Both the position numbers and the translations under genes were made by a program. A stretch of DNA of 41,698 nt, from positions 1 through 41,698 of the IMG/VR virus record IMGVR_UViG_3300048927_000267; one strand, 5' to 3'. The DNA comes from a virus. Of this stretch, positions 8,446 to 17,437 are shown piece after piece. Positions within the stretch are counted from its first letter, which is position 1. Each line of letters starts with the position of its first letter. The notes beneath the pieces are model-generated. The model ran no database searches and was not told the DNA's origin. It was given only the letters and a program-made list of their open reading frames with translations.

Positions 8446-8633
8446 CCGGTTCCCCCATCGTCATTGTCGGCATCCCGCACGAAAGCGGCGATCCGCTGGC
8501 GATCTGCGATCGCAGCCACCTTCGCCACGATGCTTTCCATGGCATCGACCGACACGCCTTCGCGCCACGCCATCGCGCGCGCCGCCGCCAGCAATTCGCT
8601 GTTGCTGCTGTGGATCATGGGGACCGTCGCCAT
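8442..8633 (-). CDS. Small unknown protein between antirepressor and virion gene
   Basis: A 63-residue soluble protein, two predicted helices with an acidic Gly-rich tail (DADNDDGGTG). The start at 8633 overlaps the BRO-N gene stop as TGATG; a longer frame upstream only overlaps that gene and lacks a ribosome site. Its stop overlaps the start of the 862-residue virion gene. Function unknown. Tight coupling to both neighbours suggests co-translation. Confidence 0.6.
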   Translation of the reverse strand: MATVPMIHSSNSELLAAARAMAWREGVSVDAMESIVAKVAAIADRQRIAAFVRDADNDDGGTG

Positions 8634-9364
8634 CAGAACATCTCCCCGCGCAGGGAGGCCGGGCGCTGGAACACCCGCGCCGTCTGATGCTTCGCGATCT
8701 TCTTGTTGATCGGGTTCCAACCCCACATTTTGAGCAGCTTCCCGATCCGATACCGGGTCGGCCAGTCGATATCCTGCAACCCGATGCCGTCTGCGGCCTG
8801 CTGAATGGTCGTTTCCGCGCGACCCTCCAGCCAGATTTTCAGGGGATCGGCCAAAGGGTCGCCGCTATGATCCCCCTCCGCATCGGCGATAACCGGGGGC
8901 AGGCCGACCTGCACCCACAGGTTGCGCGCCGCCTGCGGCCCGAACAGCCGCCGCGCCTCCCGCACGACGCTGACCCCGGCGAGCAGCCGGGGCGGGTCGA
9001 GATCGGCCGAAACCATCGGCGGCGGGTCCATGTCGTGCATGACATAACGGCCCGTGCGGCGAAGCTCGGGCAGCACCTCAGCCGTGACCCATTTGCGGAA
9101 CCGCTCCGCCTCTTCCTTCCGGCTCTTGAAGATCGCGGCGTACATGCCGCTCTCCGAGACGATGCTCATTTCCTGCGGCGAGGAGGGGGTACTCACAATA
9201 TGAGTACCCCTCTCATCCTCATGCAGATTGCGGACCATGTTGCCCGCATCGCGATAGCCCAGCGCCTTCGCCAGATCGCTGGCGACGAACCACGGGTCGC
9301 CCGCGATCATGACGACGCGGACGGGATCTTCTTCGAACTGATATGAAACAAGCGCAGTAAGCAT
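8633..9364 (-). CDS. BRO-N domain antirepressor-like protein
   Basis: A 243-residue protein. Residues about 1-105 show the BRO-N pattern: IAGDPWFVASDLAKALGYRD, then a NLHEDE segment, SESGMYAAIFKSRK and FRKWVTAEVLPELRRTG. BRO-N domains bind DNA and occur in prophage antirepressors. The C-terminal half is helical and may bind DNA or a partner. The start at 9364 has GGAG seven bases upstream. It is out of place, inside the late virion operon between two internal-protein genes, with its own upstream region (9365-9625) and a divergent membrane gene. I read it as a moron that could counter a repressor of a resident or competing phage. Confidence 0.85.
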   Translation of the reverse strand: MLTALVSYQFEEDPVRVVMIAGDPWFVASDLAKALGYRDAGNMVRNLHEDERGTHIVSTPSSPQEMSIVSESGMYAAIFKSRKEEAERFRKWVTAEVLPELRRTGRYVMHDMDPPPMVSADLDPPRLLAGVSVVREARRLFGPQAARNLWVQVGLPPVIADAEGDHSGDPLADPLKIWLEGRAETTIQQAADGIGLQDIDWPTRYRIGKLLKMWGWNPINKKIAKHQTARVFQRPASLRGEMF

Positions 9365-9371
9365 GGACGAT

Positions 9372-9553
9372 CTCCAGTAGAAATCGTCCGACCACAGCTG
9401 ACCAATAGCTTGGTGGCCGGACGTGCCATGATTGGTCTTACCGCCTACTGGAGCGGCGCCCCCGAAGGAGCTCACGACACGCCCGACCATAAAAATCCGC
9501 GCCCACACTGGGCGTGTGGCGCGGGCTGCGCCAGTAGATACAGGGAGACCAAT
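9372..9553. promoter_or_regulatory. Composite repeats in the divergent BRO-N / membrane-gene region
   Basis: Three copies of a two-part element lie in the 261 bp between the divergent genes. CCAGTAG at 9374-9380 pairs with GACCAAT at 9400-9406. The inverse ATTGGTC (9431-9437) pairs with CTACTGG (9445-9451). A further CCAGTAG (9531-9537) pairs with GACCAAT (9547-9553). The first two copies form a nested inverted repeat, extended to CTCCAGTAG/CTACTGGAG. A GC-rich near-palindrome lies at about 9495-9525. These look like operator sites for control of the cassette; the binding protein is unknown, possibly the BRO-N product itself. Confidence 0.5.
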
Positions 9554-9625
9554 CCCTTGTCTGGATTTTGCCAGACGCCGCCCGCTATACTCGCCCTCGA
9601 CTCGACGAGCAAGGGGGGCTGCTCG

Positions 9626-9886
9626 ATGCTGATTTTTCTCGGATATTTGTTCTTCTGCGGAACGCAGATCGACAGCCTGTCGCGCTTTGCCTTTGGCTAC
9701 CTGCTCGCGGCGGCCACAGGCTGGGCGTTTGCCGCTGTCTATGTGAACACTGGCGGCCAACTTTACCCGCTGCCGATCGCAGCCACGGCCGCGTTCTGGT
9801 TTGCTTGGTTTTCGGCATTCTACGCTGCGGGTTGCGCCTTTGTCCGTTGGCTGCGCAGGCGATCCGCAAGACGATTGCAGGAATAG
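9626..9886 (+). CDS. Small membrane protein, opposite to the late operon
   Basis: An 86-residue protein with two to three membrane segments (start MLIFLGYLFFCG; FGYLLAAATGWAFAAVYV; AATAAFWFAWFSAFYAAGCA) and a strongly basic tail (RWLRRRSARR). A purine-rich ribosome site (AAGGGGGG) lies seven bases before the ATG at 9626. It is transcribed against the late operon and ends two bases from the stop of the 780-residue virion gene. Divergent placement with the BRO-N gene suggests one inserted cassette that may be expressed in the lysogen. Possible roles such as superinfection exclusion are speculation. Confidence 0.7.
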   Translation: MLIFLGYLFFCGTQIDSLSRFAFGYLLAAATGWAFAAVYVNTGGQLYPLPIAATAAFWFAWFSAFYAAGCAFVRWLRRRSARRLQE

Positions 9887-9888
9887 CA

Positions 9889-12231
9889 TCACAGGCACCC
9901 CCTGATCGCCGCGAGCGCCGCATCTTCCGCGTCCAGTTCGGCCAGGATGACCGTCGCGCTTTCGGGCAGCGCCACCGCCGACCCGTTGCGCTCGACAATG
10001 CCGGAGGCGGCGAAGGTCAGGCCGTCCAGGTGCCCGGCGTCGATCGACGCCTTGATGTCATGGCCCAGCGTCATTGCCTGCTCGATCGGGGCGGACCCCG
10101 CCGGATCGGCGAACCGCGCCGCCCCGCGCGCGGGCAGCGGGTCGGCACCGCCCATCGATGCCGCCGCCGGTTCGGGCGCGGCCATCCGCTCGACCGGCGC
10201 GCGCGGCGCGGTGACCGCCTCGATCGCGCGCTCGACCCGGCGGACGCGACGGCTGTTGACCAGCGCAGCGCCCGCGGGCGTCAGGTCGCCCGTGCCGCTC
10301 AGCGCATCGACGGCATAGCCCTCATCTTCCAGCGCGTCATACAGGCGCGTGGCCACGCCCTGCCGCCGAAACTCCGGCTGCACGAAGCTTCTCACCTCGG
10401 GGAAAGTCTCGCGCGCCTCGGCCGTGATCGGATATTGCACCGCGCCCCGCGCCACCCCGTCCGCATCGCGGAACACCGCCGTCGCTAGCTGGCCGTCTTC
10501 GACCCGCACCGATATGCCCGGCTCGCCGCGCGCGGGCTGAAATGTCAGGATGGAGGCGGGGCCTAGTCCTTCATCGGGCGCGGCGTCCTGCGCCACCGTC
10601 GCCCGCACGAACTCGGGCTTGCTGTCCACTTCGGCGATCAGCAGCCGGGGATCGATCCCCAGCATCTCCGCCTCATCCGCCGCCTGCGCCACCCGCCACG
10701 TCGCCTCATCGGGGAACAGATCGCGCCGCAGGTCGGGCAGCACCGGCTCATCGGGCAGGTCGGCCCATTCGGCAGGCGCGATATCGTCAGCCATGGCGGG
10801 CAGTTCGGCGGACCGCACCGGCCCATCCTCTATCCCGGTGCGCCGCCGGAAATTCTCGACATAGGCGCGCGTTTCGGCGGGGAGATATTTCTCCCAATTA
10901 TCCGGCTCGCCCGCGCGCGCCGCCCGCGCCATTGCGCCGCGCAGCCCTTTGCCGCTGCGGGCGCTGCCGGGACCTGCATTATAGGCTGCGGCAGCCTTGG
11001 CCGGGTCGCCAAACGTATCCAGCTGCTTTTTGAAATAGGCTTGGCCCAGCGCCTCATTATAGGCGTGTTCGCTGCGATAGCGGGCGTCATCCCATGGCAG
11101 CCCCGCCAGTTTCGCCGCCTCCTTTGCCGTGCCGGGCAGAACCTGCGCCGGGCCGATTGCACCCTTCGGACTGGTCAGGAACCGGCCCTGCTTATCGGTA
11201 CCGCCCTCATTGCCGATGATCGCCCGCCACATCGTCGCCATCGGTGGCGGCGCAACGGGGCGGGCCGGAGAGGGGACGGCGCCCCCCTCAATCCGGTCCG
11301 CCGCCGCGCGCAGGCCCCGCTCCATACGCGTAAAATGCGCATGGTCCCCCGCCGGGCCGCGAACATAGGGACTCGCATCGGCGATATTTTCTGTCCGCTC
11401 GATCACATTGACGGCGGCGCGCTCATCGGGCGTCCAATTCTCCTCCGGCACGACCTTGCGGAAGGCGTCGACCGTCGCGCGATCGGACAGGTAGAGGTGC
11501 GCGCCCTTGCCGATCGCGCCGCCCACAAAGCCAAAGCCGCCCTGCGCCGCCACATCGAACGCCGTGTCGCCCGGGGTCCGCTCGACGCCGAGCCGTTCCG
11601 CTTCCTTGCGCACGAACGGCTCGGCCGCGATCGCCGCGCCCGCATTGACCGCGCCCTCTTTCAGACCGGTCATGATGATCTGCCGCGCCGCGCCGCCCGC
11701 CGCGCCGCCGACCGGGATGAAGGCCGTCAGCCATGTCTCTGGATCGTCCCAGCTCGCGCCGATCGCGCCGATGAAGGAGCCGACCTTGCCCATGCCGGTC
11801 AGCCGCTCGGCTGAGAGGCTGGCCTTCTCCATGTCGGCCCGCTGCCGCACCGTCGCCGCCGCCGTCAGGCTGGCGTCGTCATGCACATCGTCATGGCCCT
11901 TGATGAGGCCCTTCGCCCGCGCATCGGCCAGCGCCCGCCAGAATTGCTGGCTGCGCTGATCCTTGCCATTGCCGCCGAGCGTGGCCATCGCCTCGCTTGT
12001 CAGGCCGAAATCGCCATAGCCGCCCTTGCGCAACTGGCCTGCGAGATCGCGATATATGTCCGTGCGATAGCGGATGCCGTTCGATCCGGTATCCGGCCCC
12101 GTCTGCGCGACATTATAGCCCACGCCGATGCCGCCAAAGAAACCGGTGTCCTTGGGGGCCTCGGCGATCGGCGTCGGGCTGGGGCGGACCTCTACGCTCC
12201 AATCACCGCGAGGATTGCGGGGGTCCGTCAT
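9889..12231 (-). CDS. Internal virion protein with lytic transglycosylase and GNAT-like regions
   Basis: A 780-residue protein. A soluble lytic transglycosylase (SLT/goose-lysozyme type) domain spans about residues 330-430: MWRAIIGNEGG with the catalytic Glu, KGAIGPAQVLPGTA, then AAAAYNAGPG. This activity in T7 gp16 opens peptidoglycan during DNA entry. A second region at about 575-660 reads like a GNAT acetyltransferase, with the acetyl-CoA loop FRRQGVATRLYDALE. The rest is Ala/Gly-rich, with a hydrophobic Gly/Ala part at 150-250. The start is ATG 12231, overlapping the upstream stop (ATGA); a GTG four codons earlier is less likely. It occupies the position of T7 gene 16. Confidence 0.85.
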   Translation of the reverse strand: MTDPRNPRGDWSVEVRPSPTPIAEAPKDTGFFGGIGVGYNVAQTGPDTGSNGIRYRTDIYRDLAGQLRKGGYGDFGLTSEAMATLGGNGKDQRSQQFWRALADARAKGLIKGHDDVHDDASLTAAATVRQRADMEKASLSAERLTGMGKVGSFIGAIGASWDDPETWLTAFIPVGGAAGGAARQIIMTGLKEGAVNAGAAIAAEPFVRKEAERLGVERTPGDTAFDVAAQGGFGFVGGAIGKGAHLYLSDRATVDAFRKVVPEENWTPDERAAVNVIERTENIADASPYVRGPAGDHAHFTRMERGLRAAADRIEGGAVPSPARPVAPPPMATMWRAIIGNEGGTDKQGRFLTSPKGAIGPAQVLPGTAKEAAKLAGLPWDDARYRSEHAYNEALGQAYFKKQLDTFGDPAKAAAAYNAGPGSARSGKGLRGAMARAARAGEPDNWEKYLPAETRAYVENFRRRTGIEDGPVRSAELPAMADDIAPAEWADLPDEPVLPDLRRDLFPDEATWRVAQAADEAEMLGIDPRLLIAEVDSKPEFVRATVAQDAAPDEGLGPASILTFQPARGEPGISVRVEDGQLATAVFRDADGVARGAVQYPITAEARETFPEVRSFVQPEFRRQGVATRLYDALEDEGYAVDALSGTGDLTPAGAALVNSRRVRRVERAIEAVTAPRAPVERMAAPEPAAASMGGADPLPARGAARFADPAGSAPIEQAMTLGHDIKASIDAGHLDGLTFAASGIVERNGSAVALPESATVILAELDAEDAALAAIRGCL

Positions 12232-14159
12232 TTGCCGTTCCACGAGAAATAGACGGTGAAGTCGGTGCCATCCTTCGCCTTCAGTGCGCGCCCAGCGCTA
12301 TCGACCATCGCATATCGATCGCCGCCAACATTGACGGGCGTGTAGTAGCGACGGATTTCGGCGGCGGAGACGGTGCCCCCGCTCGAATGTGCACCCGTCA
12401 TATTGCGTCGGGAGAACTCTCTATCGAAATCTTCCTGGCTCATCCTGTAGGGAAGGACGATCTTCTTGCCGTTCCACTCTCCGACGCCGCCCTGTTTCAC
12501 CCCGTTGCGCGCCCAGGTGCCGCCTAGTGCGCGGTGCAGTGCTTCATCCCAGATTTCGTCTGTGAGCGCCTTTGCTCGCCTTTCAACGACAAGCGTATCG
12601 GCGATGCCTTCGACCGCTTGCTTAACACCGAGCTGATAGTCGACACCCATCTGAACGAGAGCACCACCGACGCTGCGCCCGAACTTGGTATCCAGCAGGG
12701 ATGGCGTGACCGCGCCGGGATTGATTTTCCCCGCCGCCTCGCCGCGCAGGAGCAAGGCGCGGGATTGGGGCGTGAGCGTCGTCGCGACAATCATCAACCG
12801 GTTGCCGGGGTCGACCTGCCGAGCCGCCGCCATGGCTGCGCCGGTCGAGAAGTGCGCCAGCGCGTCGGCGACCTTGATCTGCCCGGCGAGGCCGCTTTTC
12901 GCCAGCGCCTGATACCGCTCGACATCATCCGGCCCGAGCGGCTGCGGCACCGCCAGCCCGCGGCGCTGCGCGTCGGCGACCGCATCCCGCTCGCGCTGCG
13001 CGAAGCTGGCAGGGTTGGCATCGTCCAGCGCCGAGGCATAATTCGGCTCGGCCTCGCGCATTTTCGTCCGCAGCGTGTCGAGCTGCTCATGCTCGGTCAC
13101 CAGATCAGGCTTGCTCCGCCAGTCGGCGGTGCGCTCGATCACACCCATGCGCTGCGAAATCTGCCCGGCATCAGCATTGCCGTCGCCATATCGAGTGTTG
13201 ATCTCCGCCTTCACCGCGCTGGCGCGGAAGGTATAGGCGCGATCGGGCTTACCCTCTGCCTCCGCTCGCTCCGCCGCTGCGCGCAGCGCGTTGGGATCGA
13301 CGGCACCCCCATCATCCGCCTGCAATTTTAGCGCATCTTCCGCGTTGGTAGCGAGTTGGGCTTGCTCGCGCGCCACCCGCTCGCCCGCAATCCTCTGGCG
13401 ATCGATGGCGGCATCAGCGCCGTTGCGCAGGGCGCGCATCTGGTCGGGCGAAACCAGATCATCGAACTGCCCTCTGTCGAGCAACACCTTGAGGGCAAGC
13501 GGGTTTTGCTCTCGCATCCCGCCAGCGAAGCCGAGCGCCGCCGCCTGCTCCTTATAACGCAGTATCTTTTCCTGCACATCGGCAGAAAGCCCGGTCATTG
13601 CCGCCACGCCCTGACGTGCAAATTCCAGCTCTTCCCGGAACTTGCTAGGGTCAGGGTCACGCTGGAGCCGGTTGCCGACAATATCGGCCGCCGCTTGATG
13701 ATCGGCCACCATCTTGCCGATGCGCGCACCCTGCTCATATTCATAGGCCGAGCCGCGCGCGCGCGCGCCGAACTGCGCCATCTGCTCGCGGGCGCTGTTA
13801 ATCAGGCGTGTCTCGGTCAGTCCCTTGACAAGCTCGCTACTCTCGGCCTCCCAAGCATCGCCAATGGCTTGAGCATGCCCAGCGCCACCGGGAGCAGGCG
13901 AGTTGCGCAGATCGAGGGACAGCTTGTCCATGCGCTCGCGCGCGGCAGCGAAGCGCGCATTGAAATCGGCGGCCTCCTGATCGGCTTTCTGCTGTCTCTC
14001 GATCTGATAGGCCGATATTTTGGCGCGGTGCAGGCTGTCGCCGACCCGCCCGATGGCCGCGCCCACATCGGCGCCAAAGGCGTCAGCGTTGGCAGAGGGC
14101 AGGGCCGCCGAACGGCCAGGGCCGGACTGCTGCTGATAGCCGCGCTCCTCAATAGCCAT
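12228..14159 (-). CDS. Internal virion protein (gp15 position)
   Basis: A 643-residue, highly helical, Ala/Gln/Arg-rich protein with long coiled-coil stretches (residues 50-330) and a more globular C-terminus. No enzymatic motif is visible. It lies between the gp14-like and the transglycosylase-type proteins, the position of T7 gene 15, whose product forms part of the internal core and the DNA-ejection conduit. The start at 14159 overlaps the upstream gene by 11 bases; a frame opening upstream at 14225 overlaps more and begins with a low-complexity Arg/Ser stretch, so I prefer the shorter form. Confidence 0.68.
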   Translation of the reverse strand: MAIEERGYQQQSGPGRSAALPSANADAFGADVGAAIGRVGDSLHRAKISAYQIERQQKADQEAADFNARFAAARERMDKLSLDLRNSPAPGGAGHAQAIGDAWEAESSELVKGLTETRLINSAREQMAQFGARARGSAYEYEQGARIGKMVADHQAAADIVGNRLQRDPDPSKFREELEFARQGVAAMTGLSADVQEKILRYKEQAAALGFAGGMREQNPLALKVLLDRGQFDDLVSPDQMRALRNGADAAIDRQRIAGERVAREQAQLATNAEDALKLQADDGGAVDPNALRAAAERAEAEGKPDRAYTFRASAVKAEINTRYGDGNADAGQISQRMGVIERTADWRSKPDLVTEHEQLDTLRTKMREAEPNYASALDDANPASFAQRERDAVADAQRRGLAVPQPLGPDDVERYQALAKSGLAGQIKVADALAHFSTGAAMAAARQVDPGNRLMIVATTLTPQSRALLLRGEAAGKINPGAVTPSLLDTKFGRSVGGALVQMGVDYQLGVKQAVEGIADTLVVERRAKALTDEIWDEALHRALGGTWARNGVKQGGVGEWNGKKIVLPYRMSQEDFDREFSRRNMTGAHSSGGTVSAAEIRRYYTPVNVGGDRYAMVDSAGRALKAKDGTDFTVYFSWNGK

Positions 14160-14670
14160 AGCTGCTGCCCGATGGCGCGAAGGCGCGCGAAACGCGGTCC
14201 TGATTGACGACGATGCCCGTCTCATTGGCGCTGGGCGCGGAAGTGGTCCCAGATTTATTGGCAGCCCAGTCTGCCTTGAAGTCCAGCACGTTGGACGCAG
14301 CGTTCAGCATCCCGGCAGTATAGGCATTCTTGCCCGCCGCCAGCGCCTGCGCCCCTTGCACACGATAGCCGATGGCGCGCGACTGCGCCTCACGCCGGGC
14401 ATTGAGCGCATCCATGGTGGCGTTGATCTGGCTTTCGGTCAGGGCGTCCAGCGCCGATCCCGTCCCGATCTGAAAGCCGTTGCCCGCCTGCGCGCTGATC
14501 TGGTTGCCCATGGCCTGCCGCGCTGCCTCGCGGATCTGCGCCACCTGTGCCGCGCCCTCGCGTTCGGATGAAATCGCGTTCTGCTCGGCAACTTTCTTGT
14601 TGTACTTTCCGGCCTCATAACCGGCCGCACCGTTGACCAGGCTGCCGACCGCCTTCACCGCGTCCGTCAT
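14149..14670 (-). CDS. Internal core protein, T7 gp14-like
   Basis: A 173-residue protein with an Ala/Gln-rich helical body (residues 15-130) and a polar flexible tail. The pattern, with a YEAGKYNKKVAEQNA segment, then IREAARQAMGNQISAQAGNG and NATMDALNARREAQSRA, resembles the gp14 virion core family of T7-like phages, in which the protein is ejected and forms a channel in the outer membrane. The order gp13-, gp14-, gp15- and gp16-like is kept here. The stop overlaps the next gene by 11 bp and the start overlaps the gp13-like stop by four. Confidence 0.7.
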   Translation of the reverse strand: MTDAVKAVGSLVNGAAGYEAGKYNKKVAEQNAISSEREGAAQVAQIREAARQAMGNQISAQAGNGFQIGTGSALDALTESQINATMDALNARREAQSRAIGYRVQGAQALAAGKNAYTAGMLNAASNVLDFKADWAANKSGTTSAPSANETGIVVNQDRVSRAFAPSGSSYGY

Positions 14671-15200
14671 CCGCCGATCCTTTCCAGCAGCATGTGAGTT
14701 TCGGCGGCCGCGCCGTAGCGGCGCAGGACGTGCGCTGGGCGCAGGCCCGACAGCATGGCGAAGCGAACCTCGCGCGACGGCCGCAGCATCGCGATCTCGA
14801 TCATCTGCTGCGCATCGAGGGCGGAAAAGCTGGCGAGCAGCGCATCGGCGTCGACCGACCGGGCAATCGCCTCGATCCGATCATAGCCACAATCCAGCAC
14901 ACGCGCCCGGGCGAAGCGGGTGACGGCCAGATGCGCCGGTCCGATCCCATTCGCCAGTATCGCCCAGGTGATGACGTGCGAACCCCCGAAGGTCGCGCGC
15001 ATCCCCAGGCACGCGACCAGATCGCCATGCCAGGAACAGGCCCACGCCTCCCCCCAAAAACCGCTTGCGCCGACGCCGCACAGCATCTCGGCATCTTCCC
15101 GCGTGGCCGGGGCGGCGAGGCCCATTTGCATCCTTTGATCGGGGTGACGCTCGATCGACAATATGTCGTCCGGGGAGCAAAGGCGCACCGACAGGCTCAA
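14667..15200 (-). CDS. gp13-like protein with acetyltransferase-type fold
   Basis: A 177-residue soluble protein. An N-terminal RLCSPDDILSIE segment, WACSWHGDLVACLGM and the following helix-strand pattern suggest a GNAT-type fold, as seen for gp13-family proteins of T7-like phages, which are linked to core assembly. No clear acetyl-CoA loop is visible, so activity is doubtful. It lies directly after tail tubular B, exactly as gene 13 follows gene 12 in T7. It overlaps both neighbours by four bases. Confidence 0.6.
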   Translation of the reverse strand: MSLSVRLCSPDDILSIERHPDQRMQMGLAAPATREDAEMLCGVGASGFWGEAWACSWHGDLVACLGMRATFGGSHVITWAILANGIGPAHLAVTRFARARVLDCGYDRIEAIARSVDADALLASFSALDAQQMIEIAMLRPSREVRFAMLSGLRPAHVLRRYGAAAETHMLLERIGG

Positions 15201-17437
15201 GCGTCATCTCCCACATCAATGCGCGGCATGGCGGCGACTATCGTGGCGGGCAGGGGGTCGCTGGATACGAACTCGGCCTGACCGTTCCGCGTCCAGCTGG
15301 ACGAGACCGATTTGCTGCTGTCACCCGTGTAAGGCGCGATCGGCTCATCCATTTTGGCACCGGCAGGGCGGTCGAACAGATTATCGAGCTTGTCGTCGAC
15401 GCCACCGACGCGGATGCCGACCGTCTCCAACACCCGCACGCCGATGCGCACAAGCCGGTGTTTCAATCCTACGCTGGTCTGCCCGTTCAGCTTCAGCTCC
15501 GGCCGAAGCGTGACGCAGCGCGCTGTGAAGGGCAGGCCAACCGTCACCCGGAAATCGACGCTCGGCACCGCCTTTTCCGGCAGGTCGAACGCGCCATCCT
15601 CGTCAACCGTGATACCATCGACCACGGCGCCGGCAGCCAGCACCGCGACCGCCTTGCCAGCCAGATGCGCTGCTCCGGTGAAATGCGTCTGCCCGGCCGT
15701 CGCCATGACGGTGAGCCCCGCATCGACGAAAAAGGCATCCTCGATCGGATCGCCGTCATCGCGCCACCTTGCCATGCGCTCGATCGACTTTACCCCGTCG
15801 CGCTCGATCAGCGCCCACAGCTCATCGTCTAGACCGTTCTGATCCGTGATACAGACGGCCGACAGGATCTTGCCGCCGCCACCCAGGATGATGCGGGCAA
15901 AACCCTTGATCTCCTGTTCGGGCGCATGAGGATGCACCGCCATCTGTCCGTCGCCGCGAACACAAAACAGCAGCTCCTCCGGCTCTTTCTGGAACGCCAT
16001 TTGCAGAATACCCGTCTTGGTGACATGCCGCGACCAGACGGTGATATTGTTGGCGATGTAGCGATCCTTGGCGAAGTCATAGCCGACTTCGCGCAGCTTG
16101 CGGCCGCCGCGCTGGATGAAGATTGTCGAGCTGGCAATCTGGACAGGATAGACGCCGACCGATCCATAGAAGCTCTGGGGATCGGCAGCGATATTGTCGC
16201 CGCTCACTGCCAGCGCGCTGTTGATGGCCCCCACCGCGATCTCGCGCGATGCTGTCCCGACGATCAGCTTACGATCGCCCACGACCCATAGCGCCGGATC
16301 TTCCGTCGCCATGGTGCGCCGAAACGCCATGTCGGCGGAGATCGTGCCGCTGGCCGTCGTCGTGGCGAAATTGACCTGGCCGCCGCCATAGTCGCCGACA
16401 ACACTGCCATGCACATCGAAATCCTTGATCGCGACCATGCGGCCGCCCCAGATCGTCACCAGGTTCGGCCAGCCCGCCGCAGTCGAGAAAGCCGCGTGCG
16501 ACCAGCGATAGGACGCGACCGTCGTCAGGCTGCTGGGCAACTGGCGCGTGACGGTGCCGGTTGCCGACAGCCCGTCTCCCGCGACCGTTACGATCGTGAC
16601 GATGCCATAGAGATCATGGACATAGCGCCATTTGACCCCATAAGGGCCATCGTCGTTGATATCCTTTGTCAGCGTCCCGTCATATTCGGAACCGCTGGTA
16701 TGGATCGGCTGATTGGAGCCGGTGGTGCCGGCCGTCTCGGCTACATAGGCCCTGCCGCTCGACCGAACCATGGTGCCGATCGTGATGTCCTTCCGGCCGA
16801 CTTCCCAGGCGATGATGTTCGAAAAATCCTTCGCCTCAATACGAAAGAAGGCGCCCACATGTCCGGCGTTGAAGATCGGCTGCGCCGCGGTGATGGTGAC
16901 CGCCGCGCCTACATTGACGGCATTGACCAGGACCGTGCTGTTTTCCGTCGTGTTCTGATCGAGGAAGGGGCCATTCTTCAGCGTCAGATTGCTATGCGAG
17001 AAAGTCGCTGCGCCGGTTCGCGCGAGCGCCGCCAGAGGATAGGACCGGTGCGCGATGTAAAGCCGGTCATAGCTTTGCTGGAACGACAGCGCCGGCGCCG
17101 CCGTGGCGGGATAGGGCGTCGTCACTTCATAGGGTACGCCTGGAGTAGCGTCGATCTGGCCGCCATTGGTAAAGAAGCGGGCCTTCAAGTCGCCCAGCTC
17201 GATGACATAGTCCTGCGTCAGGTTGAAGCGGAAGGTCGACAACCAGGTCGAGCTTTCATCCGCAGGCCGGATATATTCGAAACCCGGTCGCTTCACGATC
17301 GGCCCTTCGACCGTCGGCACGAAATTCTCGCAGGTTTCCAGCCCGATCTGATAGATCGCGGTGTCAGTGCGGCCCATCATTCGGGGCGATAACTCGCCAC
17401 CGTTGAAGCTGTTGATGATCGACCGGATGACACCCAT
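15197..17437 (-). CDS. Tail tubular protein B (gp12-like)
   Basis: A 746-residue beta-rich protein. The N-terminus MGVIRSIINSFNGGELSPRM, followed by GLETCENFVPTVEGPIVKRP, is typical of the tail tubular B / nozzle family of podoviruses; FNGGELSP is a hallmark. The C-terminal part carries many short beta motifs. The protein would form the tail nozzle to which the tailspike attaches. The start at 17437 overlaps the tail tubular A stop as TGATG. It lies immediately after tail tubular A, as in T7. Confidence 0.88.
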   Translation of the reverse strand: MGVIRSIINSFNGGELSPRMMGRTDTAIYQIGLETCENFVPTVEGPIVKRPGFEYIRPADESSTWLSTFRFNLTQDYVIELGDLKARFFTNGGQIDATPGVPYEVTTPYPATAAPALSFQQSYDRLYIAHRSYPLAALARTGAATFSHSNLTLKNGPFLDQNTTENSTVLVNAVNVGAAVTITAAQPIFNAGHVGAFFRIEAKDFSNIIAWEVGRKDITIGTMVRSSGRAYVAETAGTTGSNQPIHTSGSEYDGTLTKDINDDGPYGVKWRYVHDLYGIVTIVTVAGDGLSATGTVTRQLPSSLTTVASYRWSHAAFSTAAGWPNLVTIWGGRMVAIKDFDVHGSVVGDYGGGQVNFATTTASGTISADMAFRRTMATEDPALWVVGDRKLIVGTASREIAVGAINSALAVSGDNIAADPQSFYGSVGVYPVQIASSTIFIQRGGRKLREVGYDFAKDRYIANNITVWSRHVTKTGILQMAFQKEPEELLFCVRGDGQMAVHPHAPEQEIKGFARIILGGGGKILSAVCITDQNGLDDELWALIERDGVKSIERMARWRDDGDPIEDAFFVDAGLTVMATAGQTHFTGAAHLAGKAVAVLAAGAVVDGITVDEDGAFDLPEKAVPSVDFRVTVGLPFTARCVTLRPELKLNGQTSVGLKHRLVRIGVRVLETVGIRVGGVDDKLDNLFDRPAGAKMDEPIAPYTGDSSKSVSSSWTRNGQAEFVSSDPLPATIVAAMPRIDVGDDA

